Shown here: positions 1 through 5,613 of the stretch, one piece after another
How the letters are laid out: each line of letters starts with the position of its first letter
How positions within the stretch are numbered: the stretch's first letter is position 1
Assembly (NCBI GenBank): GCA_937871635.1
Contig: CALMNS010000799.1
Location: 1 to 6,349 of the forward strand
Direction: 5' to 3'
DNA: 6,349 nt
From: an uncultured Solirubrobacter sp.
Lineage (GTDB): Bacteria > Actinomycetota > Thermoleophilia > Solirubrobacterales > Solirubrobacteraceae
The notes under the pieces: generated by a model
The model's database searches: none
What the model saw: the letters and a program-made list of their open reading frames with translations, nothing else
What the model was told of the DNA's origin: nothing
Program-made: the position numbers and the translations under genes

Positions 1-1
1 G

Positions 2-343
2 ATCTGCCCTGCCCCCGGGGAGGGCCTCGCGCACGGGCTGCGCAGCGGGCGCTTCGGCTTCGAAGCCGACGACGGCGCGCTCGAGGCGCTGTTCGCCGAG
101 CACCCGCTCGAGGAGGTCGTGCGACGCTCGCGGGTGCCGCTCATGCTCCAGCATGCCGAGGGCGACGAGCGGGTGCCCGTGGCCCACTCCCGCGCGCTCG
201 CGGCGGCGTCGGCGGCCGAGCCGACGAAGCTGATCGTCACGCCGGGCGGCCACCACCGCTCCGTCCAGCACGACGAGGAGCTGCAGGGCGAGGCCGTGCG
301 GTTCATCCGCCGGGCGTTCGCGGCCGCGCCGCCTCCGGGGTGA
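2..343 (+). CDS. Alpha/beta hydrolase, C-terminal fragment (5' end outside window)
   Basis: This reading frame is open from the left edge to a TGA at 341-343 and encodes about 113 residues. It looks like the last third of an alpha/beta hydrolase (prolyl-oligopeptidase or dienelactone-hydrolase style). The stretch RVPLMLQHAEGDERVPVAHS is the usual strand leading to the catalytic acid, with the Asp of GDERVP as the likely acid. TPGGHHRSVQH further on carries the likely catalytic His. The nucleophile elbow (GxSxG) and oxyanion region must lie upstream of the window, so substrate and cellular location cannot be judged. The in-frame GTG at 119 is not a believable start because the protein continues in the same frame on its 5' side with similar composition. 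The family assignment is fairly firm; the exact activity is unknown. Confidence 0.75.
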   Translation: MCPAPGEGLAHGLRSGRFGFEADDGALEALFAEHPLEEVVRRSRVPLMLQHAEGDERVPVAHSRALAAASAAEPTKLIVTPGGHHRSVQHDEELQGEAVRFIRRAFAAAPPPG

Positions 344-358
344 GGCTGGCCGGCTCAC
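340..358 (+). terminator. Possible hairpin over the hydrolase stop codon
   Basis: GTGAG at 340-344 is repeated in inverted form as CTCAC at 354-358. One more C-G pair (346/353) can form if G345 bulges, leaving a six-base loop. The stem overlaps the TGA stop and has no T-tract behind it. It could be one of the U-less hairpin terminators suggested for high-GC actinobacteria, or chance pairing in GC-rich DNA. Confidence 0.25.
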
Positions 359-400
359 TACGGTTCACCTGACCGATACACGGGGCCGGGCCGCGCGCGG

Positions 401-406
401 TTGGAT
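401..406 (+). promoter_or_regulatory. Weak -10-like box before the phospholipase gene
   Basis: TTGGAT ends seven bases before the ATG at 414, the same spacing seen for -10-like boxes at other genes here. It lacks the A at the second position of TANNNT, and no clear -35 is seen. The GGA inside it (403-405) could instead be a poor Shine-Dalgarno site. A second candidate, GATACA at 375-380, lies further upstream and would give a normal leader. Confidence 0.25.
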
Positions 407-413
407 CCGCGCC

Positions 414-1568
414 ATGCCCTTCCGCCGCCTCGCGCTCCTCCTCGCCTTCGTCGTCGCCGTCACCGTCGCCCCGGCCGCCGCCGAGGCAGAGCGCGGGCCC
501 GTCCGGATGAACGAGGTGCAGGTGCTCGGCACCCACAACTCCTACAAGCGGGAGACGAGCCCGGCCGAGCAGACCGCCTACGACCAGCTCATCGGCAAGC
601 CGGGCGACTACGACGAGTACCTGCTCTACAGCCACGCGTCGATCGCCAACCAGCTCGGGCGCCAGGGGATGCGCGGCCTCGAGCTCGACCTCTTCCCCGA
701 TCCGCAGGGCGGGCGCTACGCCGACCCGCTCGTGCGCCGCCGCCTCGGCCTGGGCCCGCTCCCCGACCCCGCGTGGCAGCGGCCCGGGACCAAGGTCCTG
801 CACGTGGCGGACCTCGACTACAACACGACCTGCGTCGAGCTCACGACCTGCCTGCGGCAGGTCAAGGCCTGGTCGGACGGCAACCCCGACCACGTGCCGC
901 TGCTCGTCATGCTCGAGCTCAAGGGCACCGACCGCCGCGCGGTCGAGCAGGGCGGCGCGCAGGCACCGCCCTGGGACGGCACGGCGCTCGACGCGCTCGA
1001 CGCCGAGATCCGCTCCGTGTTCGGCGAGCGCGACATGGTCACCCCGGATGACGTGGCGCGCCGCGGGCTCACGCTCGAGGAGTCCGTGCTGCGCTCGGGC
1101 TGGCCGCGCCTCGGCGACGTCCGCGGGCAGGTCGCCTTCCTGATGGACAACGACCCCGGGCCGGCGTCGGCCGCCTACCTGGCCGGGCGCCCGAACCTCG
1201 AGGGCCGCGTGCTTTTCACCAACGCCCGTCCGGGCACCCCGGACGCCGCGTTCGTCAAGCGCAACGACCCGCTCGGCGCCAACACGGCCGAGATCGCCGA
1301 GCTCGTCCGCAAGGGCTACCTGGTCCGCACGCGCTCCGACGTGCCGCTGCGGACGGTCACCGCGAACGACACCTCGATGCTCGAGGCCGCGCTGGCCAGC
1401 GGCGCCCAGCTCATCTCCACCGACTTCCCCGAGGTCGGCATGAGCGCCCGGTACGGCTCGGACTTCGTCGCGGAGCTGCCGGGGGGCGGGGTCGCGCGGT
1501 GCAACCCGGTCAACGCCCGCGCCTCCTGCCGCCGGCTGCCCTCGCTCGAGCCGTCGGACCGGCCGTAG
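414..1568 (+). CDS. Secreted Ca2+-dependent phosphatidylinositol-specific phospholipase C-like protein
   Basis: The 384-residue product matches the PI-PLC-C1 type (the Ca2+-dependent bacterial group known from Streptomyces antibioticus), which cleaves phosphatidylinositol to diacylglycerol and inositol phosphate. Residues 1-24 form a Sec signal peptide (MPFRR, a hydrophobic core, then an AAA/AEA cleavage area), so it is probably exported. Family landmarks in order are: GTHNSYK with His41; YSHASI with His74; GLELDLFPDP with Glu90 and Asp92 as likely metal ligands; KVLHVADLD with His130; a C140/C146 pair before LRQVKAW; LLVMLELKG at 164-171; and AQLISTDFPE near the C-terminus. His41 and one of the later histidines are the expected acid-base pair. 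C363 and C372 may form a second disulfide. The length is normal for the family and nothing appears broken. The ATG is chosen because it begins the signal peptide exactly. The true substrate (PI, GPI anchors or another inositol lipid) cannot be read from sequence. Confidence 0.87.
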   Translation: MPFRRLALLLAFVVAVTVAPAAAEAERGPVRMNEVQVLGTHNSYKRETSPAEQTAYDQLIGKPGDYDEYLLYSHASIANQLGRQGMRGLELDLFPDPQGGRYADPLVRRRLGLGPLPDPAWQRPGTKVLHVADLDYNTTCVELTTCLRQVKAWSDGNPDHVPLLVMLELKGTDRRAVEQGGAQAPPWDGTALDALDAEIRSVFGERDMVTPDDVARRGLTLEESVLRSGWPRLGDVRGQVAFLMDNDPGPASAAYLAGRPNLEGRVLFTNARPGTPDAAFVKRNDPLGANTAEIAELVRKGYLVRTRSDVPLRTVTANDTSMLEAALASGAQLISTDFPEVGMSARYGSDFVAELPGGGVARCNPVNARASCRRLPSLEPSDRP

Positions 1569-1574
1569 CGCCGG
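1559..1574. terminator. Short hairpin between convergent genes
   Basis: CCGGC at 1559-1563 and GCCGG at 1570-1574 form a 5-bp stem with a six-base loop across the phospholipase stop codon. Only 22 bp separate the stops of the two convergent genes, so any bidirectional terminator has to sit about here. There is no T-tract and the stem is short, so support is weak. Confidence 0.2.
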
Positions 1575-1590
1575 CCCGGGAGAACGCGCC

Positions 1591-2769
1591 CTACAGGTAG
1601 CCCATCGGGTTCACGGGGCTGCCGCCCACCCGCACCTCGAAGTGGAGGTGCGGGCCCGTGGAGTTCCCGGTGTTTCCCGACGCGCCGATGACCTGACCCT
1701 GGCTGACGTTCTGCCCGACGGACACCCGGATGCTCGACTGGTGGCCGTAGCACGTCGACAGCGAGCTGCCGTGCTGGATGCAGGTGTAGTTGCCGTAGCC
1801 GCCGGTGAAGCCGGCGATCGCCACCCGGCCGCCGTCGGCGGCCCGCAGCGGCGTGCCGACGGCGAGCGGGATGTCGATGCCGGCGTGCAGCCGGCCCCAG
1901 CGCATCCCGAACGGCGACGAGATCGGCCCGGAGGCGGGGTAGATGAGCCGCCCCGAGCCCCGCTTGATCGGCCCCGCGCCGGCCAGTCCGGCCGATTTCG
2001 CGAGCCGGGCCCGGACGGCGGCCTGCTCCTTCTGGAGCCCGGCGAGGTGGGCCTCGACCTCCTTGCGGCTCGAGCGCACCGCCACGAGCGTCTCGCGGCG
2101 GCTCGAGCGGACGGCGGCGTAGGAGTCGCGTCGCTCGACGAGCTGCTCCTTGATCGCGGCGACCTCGTCACGGCGCGCGAGGATCGCGGCGGCGACGCGC
2201 TGGCCGCGCGCCTCGAGGCGGTCGAGCCGCTTGGCGGTGCGGGCGGCGTCGAGCCGGGCGGCGCGGACGATGGCGATGATGCGGGCGTCCTGCTTGGTGA
2301 CCCGGGTCATGAACTCCGTGCGAGCCAGCAGGTCGGCGAACCCGTCGGCCTCCAGCACGACGGTCACCACGTCGGGCTTGTCGGCCTTGTAGAGCTCGAT
2401 CATCCGGCCCGAGAGGGCGGCGCGGGCCTCGGCCAGCCGGGCGCGCAGCCGCGCGAGGCGGGCCCGCTCGGCGCGCAGATCGGCCTGGATCTCGGCGAGC
2501 TCGGCCCGCTTGGCGTCGAGGTCGCCCTGGATGCGCGCCTGCCGCGCCTGCAGGACGGTGATGTCGCCCTGGAGGGTGCCGATCCGGCGCGAGTAGCTCG
2601 CGATGTCGGCGGTCAGGTTGCGCTCGCGGCCCTTCTTGCGCTCGATCACGCGCCGGTCCTTGGCGATCCGCTCCGACAGCGGCGCCGCCCCCGAGCCGAG
2701 CGGCAGGACCGCCCAGAGGGCGAGCGGGACGCAGACGGACGTTATGGCGAGCAGGAGCCGGCGGCGCAT
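1591..2769 (-). CDS. Secreted coiled-coil M23 (LytM) peptidoglycan endopeptidase
   Basis: The 392-residue product is an EnvC/PcsB-like wall protein ending in a peptidase M23 domain. Residues 1-29 are a signal peptide (MRRRLLL, a hydrophobic stretch, GSGAA). Residues about 35-125 and 165-258 are charged, Arg/Ala/Glu-rich coiled coil. Between them lies a segment with a YKADKPDVVTVVLEA core, as found in PcsB-type proteins. The M23 domain occupies about 275-392 and has the full zinc site: His295 and Asp299 (HAGID), catalytic His343 (CYGH), and His374/His376 (PHLHFEV). An intact site suggests it cuts peptide cross-links itself, unlike EnvC, which has lost its ligands and only activates amidases. 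C330 and C340 may form a disulfide. The ATG at 2769 is preferred over an in-frame GTG at 2829: the GTG version puts 20 residues before the signal peptide and has no ribosome-binding site. The gene is divergent from htpX and convergent with the phospholipase gene. Confidence 0.9.
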   Translation of the reverse strand: MRRRLLLAITSVCVPLALWAVLPLGSGAAPLSERIAKDRRVIERKKGRERNLTADIASYSRRIGTLQGDITVLQARQARIQGDLDAKRAELAEIQADLRAERARLARLRARLAEARAALSGRMIELYKADKPDVVTVVLEADGFADLLARTEFMTRVTKQDARIIAIVRAARLDAARTAKRLDRLEARGQRVAAAILARRDEVAAIKEQLVERRDSYAAVRSSRRETLVAVRSSRKEVEAHLAGLQKEQAAVRARLAKSAGLAGAGPIKRGSGRLIYPASGPISSPFGMRWGRLHAGIDIPLAVGTPLRAADGGRVAIAGFTGGYGNYTCIQHGSSLSTCYGHQSSIRVSVGQNVSQGQVIGASGNTGNSTGPHLHFEVRVGGSPVNPMGYL

Positions 2770-2779
2770 GCGGCGCGCC

Positions 2780-2785
2780 ACTCTA
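2780..2785 (-). promoter_or_regulatory. -10 box (TAGAGT) of the M23 gene
   Basis: On the minus strand TAGAGT fits the actinobacterial -10 pattern TANNNT and ends ten bases before the ATG at 2769. This would give a leader of only about three or four bases. The box sits inside the 10-bp palindrome ACTCTAGAGT (2780-2789), so the same hexamer also reads on the + strand. No convincing -35 is visible. Confidence 0.45.
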
Positions 2786-2792
2786 GAGTCGC

Positions 2793-2867
2793 CCGGGGGT
2801 CCTCCGCCGGGGTGCAACGAATCCTGCACTTTGCAGGAGGAAACCGGTAGGCGGGCCCGACCCCCGG
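2793..2867. repeat. Nested inverted repeats in the M23-htpX divergent region
   Basis: Three sets of complementary arms are nested. The outer pair is 9 bp and perfect (CCGGGGGTC 2793-2801 with GACCCCCGG 2859-2867). The middle pair is 5 bp (CCGCC 2804-2808 with GGCGG 2850-2854). The inner hairpin has 7-bp arms and a three-base loop (TCCTGCA 2822-2828 with TGCAGGA 2832-2838). A competing 5-bp pairing joins GTGCA 2812-2816 to TGCAC 2825-2829. TGCA occurs three times (2813, 2825, 2832). An AGGAGG at 2835-2840 (+) has no start codon within reach. This could be a DNA operator for both divergent genes or a structured RNA leader; I do not recognise a known riboswitch class. Chance pairing is possible at this base composition. 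Confidence 0.4.
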
Positions 2868-2903
2868 CAGGTAAGACTTCCTAAGCGGCCGCTGCGGCCT
2901 GCC
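2866..2903. repeat. Inverted repeat with inner palindrome before htpX
   Basis: GGCAGG at 2866-2871 and CCTGCC at 2898-2903 form an inverted repeat. Between them lies the perfect 10-bp palindrome AGCGGCCGCT (2884-2893), and GCGGCC occurs twice nine bases apart (2885 and 2894). It lies just upstream of the presumed htpX promoter and start, so an operator role is possible, but nothing confirms it. Confidence 0.3.
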
Positions 2904-2904
2904 A

Positions 2905-2910
2905 GACTAT
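2905..2910 (+). promoter_or_regulatory. Possible -10 box (GACTAT) of htpX
   Basis: GACTAT keeps the A at position two and the final AT of a -10 element and ends seven bases before the ATG at 2918, which would make the transcript start at or next to the start codon. The first T is missing, so it is weaker than the boxes at the other genes. TAAGAC at 2872-2877 is another candidate that would leave a leader of about 35 bases. Confidence 0.3.
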
Positions 2911-2917
2911 GAGGACC

Positions 2918-3820
2918 ATGGCACGCCCCACCTCCTTCGGCCGTGATACCGGCCTCCAGCTGCGGATGACGTTGACGATGTTCCTGCTCGGCCTGCTGTA
3001 CGTCGGGTTCGTCGTCGTGATGATCGCCGTGGGCGTCAACGCCCTGCTGATCGTCCTGATCGCCGGCGGCCTGGCCGCCTTCCAGCTCTTCGGATCGGAC
3101 AACCTCGCGCTGCGCGCGATGGGCGCACGGGAGGTCGAGCCGCACGAGGCCCCCGAGTTCCACGCGATGATCGAGCGCCTGTGCATCCAGGCCGATCTGC
3201 CCAAGCCGAAGGTGGCGATCGCCAACACCCGGATGCCCAACGCCTTCGCGATCGGCCGCTCGCCCAAGAACGCCACCGTCTGCGCCACCACCGGGATCAT
3301 GGACCTCCTGACCCCCGCCGAGCTCGAGGGGGTCATGGCCCACGAGCTCACCCACGTGCAGAACCGCGACGTGCTGGTCATGACGCTCGCCTCCTTCTTC
3401 GCCACGATCGCCGCCTACATCATGCAGTTCGGCCTCTTCTTCGGCGGCGGGCACTCGAGCGACGACGACGACGGCCCGAGCGTGCTCGCGCTGATCGCCG
3501 TCTCCTTCTTCGTCTACGTCATCTCCTTCGTCCTCATGCAGGCGCTCTCGCGCTACCGCGAGTTCTCCGCCGACCGGGGCGCGGCGATGATCACCGGGCG
3601 GCCGAGCGCGCTGGCCTCGGCGCTCGTGAAGATCTCGGGCGGCATGGAGCGCATCCCGGCGAAGGACCTGCGGGCCCAGGGCGAGCTCGCCGCGTTCTAC
3701 ATCTTCCCCCCCGGCGCGGGCAAGAAGCTCGGGTCGCTGTTCTCCACGCACCCGTCCATGGAGCAGCGGATCGCCGCCCTGCAGCGCCTCGAGGGCCAGC
3801 TCCAGGGCACCGTCGCCTAG
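2918..3820 (+). CDS. htpX: HtpX-like membrane zinc metalloprotease (M48)
   Basis: The 300-residue product is an M48B protease that degrades damaged membrane proteins, with its active site on the cytoplasmic side. Counted from the ATG at 2918, two hydrophobic segments (about 20-39 and 41-58) form the N-terminal membrane hairpin. VMAHELTHVQNRDV carries the HExxH zinc motif (His142, Glu143, His146). Two more membrane segments follow (about 154-176 and 187-208), separated by an acidic DDDD loop. REFSADRGA then gives the third zinc ligand (Glu215). The C-terminal FSTHPSMEQRIAALQ is typical of HtpX. Length matches E. coli HtpX, and the NAFAIGRSPKNATVCATTGI block is also standard. An ATG at 2909 would add three residues (MRT) and cannot be excluded; 2918 fits the short-leader spacing better. 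The next gene, pspAB, starts 21 bp after the stop, suggesting co-transcription in response to membrane stress. Confidence 0.95.
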   Translation: MARPTSFGRDTGLQLRMTLTMFLLGLLYVGFVVVMIAVGVNALLIVLIAGGLAAFQLFGSDNLALRAMGAREVEPHEAPEFHAMIERLCIQADLPKPKVAIANTRMPNAFAIGRSPKNATVCATTGIMDLLTPAELEGVMAHELTHVQNRDVLVMTLASFFATIAAYIMQFGLFFGGGHSSDDDDGPSVLALIAVSFFVYVISFVLMQALSRYREFSADRGAAMITGRPSALASALVKISGGMERIPAKDLRAQGELAAFYIFPPGAGKKLGSLFSTHPSMEQRIAALQRLEGQLQGTVA

Positions 3821-3827
3821 CGCGGCG

Positions 3828-3833
3828 TAGGCT
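3828..3833 (+). promoter_or_regulatory. -10 box (TAGGCT) of pspAB
   Basis: TAGGCT lies in the 21-bp gap after htpX and ends eight bases before the ATG at 3842, which gives a transcript start one or two bases before the start codon. There is no Shine-Dalgarno site in the gap. It suggests pspAB can be transcribed separately as well as by read-through from htpX. Confidence 0.45.
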
Positions 3834-3841
3834 CCGGGGCC

Positions 3842-4417
3842 ATGGGCTTCTTCGACGTCCTCACCGGCAAGCGCAAGCTCAAGCAGCCCGCACCGACCGA
3901 CCGGGTGTTCGCCATGAGCACGGCGGCGGTCACCCTGCAGCTCGAGCTCGAGCTCACCACCGTGGGCAAGGCGGGGATCGTCTTCCAGCCGCTCGCCACC
4001 GCGGACTTCCAGGGGATCGTCCGCGACATGGAGGAGGTCGTCCGCGGCACGGGGGAGGAGACCGGGACCACGGTGAGCTCGGAGGACGACACCTTCGGCT
4101 ACCGCTGGCTCGTGCTCTCCGACCCCGACGTCGAGGACCTCGTGGTAGGGATCAACGCCTGCTCGACCGCCCTGGAGGCCGGCGGCTACGGCGACCGGAT
4201 CCTCTGCGCCGTCTTCGCCTTCGCCGACGCCAAGGGCGCGAAGGTCTACTGGATCTACAACTACAAGCGCGGGGCGTTCTACCCGTTCGTCCCCGCCAGG
4301 GGCGCCCAGCAGCGCGACAACGAGCGCGAGCTCCGGCTCAAGGCGCAGATCGGCACCGAGCTGCCGGTCGAGGCCGAGCTCGAGCGCTGGTTCCCGCTCT
4401 GGGGGATCCCGATCTAG
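3842..4417 (+). CDS. pspAB: PspA-associated protein PspAB
   Basis: The 191-residue protein begins MGFFDVLTGKRKLK, the usual opening of actinobacterial PspAB proteins. It continues with the family blocks RVFAMSTAAVTLQLELEL (21-38), DTFGYRWLVLSDPDVEDLV (83-101) and ILCAVFAF (120-127), then KVYWIYNYKRGAFYPFVP (134-151) and the C-terminal ERWFPLWGIPI. PspAB is known as a partner found beside htpX or pspA in actinobacteria and some archaea and is linked to the phage-shock/envelope-stress network; its biochemical role is not settled. There is no signal peptide or membrane segment, so it is probably cytosolic and may sit at the membrane with HtpX. The tight spacing behind htpX fits the usual pairing. 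No pspA or pspAA gene lies in this window. The ATG at 3842 is firm because the conserved N-terminus begins there. Confidence 0.87.
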   Translation: MGFFDVLTGKRKLKQPAPTDRVFAMSTAAVTLQLELELTTVGKAGIVFQPLATADFQGIVRDMEEVVRGTGEETGTTVSSEDDTFGYRWLVLSDPDVEDLVVGINACSTALEAGGYGDRILCAVFAFADAKGAKVYWIYNYKRGAFYPFVPARGAQQRDNERELRLKAQIGTELPVEAELERWFPLWGIPI

Positions 4418-4435
4418 CTCGAAGTCCCGGACGGA

Positions 4436-4462
4436 CCGCCGCCGCCGCCGCCGCCGCCGCCG
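4436..4462 (+). repeat. (CCG)9 trinucleotide microsatellite
   Basis: Nine uninterrupted CCG units fill most of the 62-bp gap between pspAB and the epoxide hydrolase and end one base before the TAGCGT box. They cover the whole spacer and -35 position of the presumed promoter. The repeat is not inside either gene, so a change in unit number would alter promoter geometry rather than a protein. Confidence 0.9.
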
Positions 4463-4463
4463 C

Positions 4464-4469
4464 TAGCGT
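4464..4469 (+). promoter_or_regulatory. -10 box (TAGCGT) of the epoxide hydrolase gene
   Basis: TAGCGT fits TANNNT and ends ten bases before the ATG at 4480, the same spacing as at the M23 gene. The expected leader is three or four bases. The -35 region would fall in CCG repeats, so either the promoter lacks a -35 or uses another recognition element. Confidence 0.45.
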
Positions 4470-4479
4470 TGCCGCGGCG

Positions 4480-5613
4480 ATGGCGCCGCGTCCCTTCTCG
4501 ATCGAGGTGCCCGACGCGGTGCTCGTGGACCTCCGCGAGCGCCTGGGGCGGACGCGCTGGCCCGAGCCGATCGACGGCTCCGGCTGGACCTACGGCGCCG
4601 ACGTGGCCTACCTGCGCGGGCTATGCGAGTACTGGCGCGCGGGCTACGACTGGCGCCACTGGGAGGCGCGCCTCAACGAGCCGCCCGGCTTCCTCTGCGA
4701 GGTCGACGGCGTCGACCTGCACTTCTGGCACGTCCGCGGCGCGGGCCCGGACCCGACGCCGCTCCTGCTCCTGCACGGCTGGCCGGGCTCGCAGTTCGAG
4801 TTCCTCGAGCTCGTCGGCCCGCTGGCCGACCTGGCCGCGCACGGCGGCGATCCGGCCGACGCGTTCGACGTGGTGGTCCCGGCGCTCCCCGGCTTCGGGT
4901 TCGGCGGCGCCCCGCGCGAGGGCGGCTGGGGGATCTCCCGGATCGCCGCGGCGTTCGACACGCTGATGACGCGCGAGCTTGGCTACCCGCGCTACGGCGC
5001 CCAGGGCGGCGACTGGGGCGGGATGGTCGCGGCGAAGCTCGCGGCGACCTATCCCGAGCGCGTCGCCGGGATCCACGTCAACTTCCTCCCGGTCCCGCCG
5101 CCGCCCGACCCCGAGCCCGAGGACGCCGACGCCCTCGAGGCCCTGCGCCGCTGGGGCAGCACGGGAAACGCCTACCACCGGCTGCAGCGCACCCGCCCCG
5201 ACATGGTGACCATCGCCCAGTCGGACTCCCCCGCCGGCCTCGCGGCGTGGATCGTCGAGAAGTTCCGCCGCTGGAGCGACTGCGACGGGGACGTCGAGCG
5301 CGCGTTCAGCCGCGACACGCTGCTCACGAACCTCATGTTCTACTGGGCGCCCGGCTCGACCGCGAGCGCCGCGCGGATCTACTACGAGGACGCCCACGAC
5401 CCGGACGGGGTCGCGCGCCGGCCGCGCGTCGAGGTCCCGGTCGCCTACGCGGCCTTCCCGCACGAGATCGTGCGCCCGCCGCGCCGCTGGGTCGAGCCGC
5501 ACTACGCGATCGCCCGCTGGACGGAGATGCCGCGCGGCGGCCACTTCGCCGCCCTCGAGCAGCCCGAGCTCCTGCTCGAGGACGTCCGCGCCCACTTCCG
5601 GGCGCTGCGCTAG
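4480..5613 (+). CDS. Epoxide hydrolase, microsomal/juvenile-hormone type
   Basis: The 377-residue protein has an epoxide-hydrolase N-terminal domain (about 5-110: FSIEVPDAVLVDLRERL, RWPEP, WRHWEARLNEPPGFLCEVDGVDLHFWHVRG) followed by an alpha/beta hydrolase fold. It opens epoxides to diols through a covalent ester. HGWPGS (99-104) is the oxyanion-hole motif, and Asp178 in QGGDWGG is the nucleophile. Glu329 in AFPHEI is the likely acid and His355 in RGGHFAALE the base; this Asp-Glu-His arrangement matches mammalian microsomal epoxide hydrolase. A ring-opening tyrosine is probably Tyr301 or Tyr302 (RIYYED). The N-terminal membrane anchor of the mammalian enzyme is absent, so this one is probably soluble. 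The ATG at 4480 is chosen because the conserved N-terminus starts six residues later; the frame stays open upstream only as GC-rich shadow. The substrate is unknown. The 3' end overlaps the convergent YjbR gene by four bases. Confidence 0.92.
   Translation: MAPRPFSIEVPDAVLVDLRERLGRTRWPEPIDGSGWTYGADVAYLRGLCEYWRAGYDWRHWEARLNEPPGFLCEVDGVDLHFWHVRGAGPDPTPLLLLHGWPGSQFEFLELVGPLADLAAHGGDPADAFDVVVPALPGFGFGGAPREGGWGISRIAAAFDTLMTRELGYPRYGAQGGDWGGMVAAKLAATYPERVAGIHVNFLPVPPPPDPEPEDADALEALRRWGSTGNAYHRLQRTRPDMVTIAQSDSPAGLAAWIVEKFRRWSDCDGDVERAFSRDTLLTNLMFYWAPGSTASAARIYYEDAHDPDGVARRPRVEVPVAYAAFPHEIVRPPRRWVEPHYAIARWTEMPRGGHFAALEQPELLLEDVRAHFRALR

Noticed and set aside
2770..2829. Upstream GTG start (2829) for the M23 protein
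   Set aside because: It adds 20 polar residues before a textbook signal peptide, has no ribosome-binding site on the minus strand, and would place the -10 box and inverted-repeat arms inside the gene.
2835..2840. AGGAGG as the ribosome-binding site of a small + strand gene
   Set aside because: No ATG, GTG or TTG lies at a usable distance behind it; it is explained as part of the inner hairpin arm.
1642..2850. Long + strand open frame antisense to the M23 gene
   Set aside because: It is the GC-codon mirror of the M23 gene, with Gly/Asp/Ala-rich low-complexity translation and no recognisable domain. The minus-strand protein has a signal peptide and full zinc site.
2786..2908. A c-di-AMP (ydaO/yuaA), cobalamin or fluoride riboswitch before the M23 gene or htpX
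   Set aside because: I looked for the conserved core segments of these classes on both strands and did not find them; only generic stems are present. An Rfam scan would settle it.
3181..4479. An open frame running through htpX and pspAB in another frame into the epoxide hydrolase, as if a long N-terminal extension or fusion
   Set aside because: Its product is an Arg/Pro/Ala-rich shadow of two clearly real genes, ending in the poly-Ala translation of the CCG repeat. The epoxide hydrolase family begins at the ATG at 4480.
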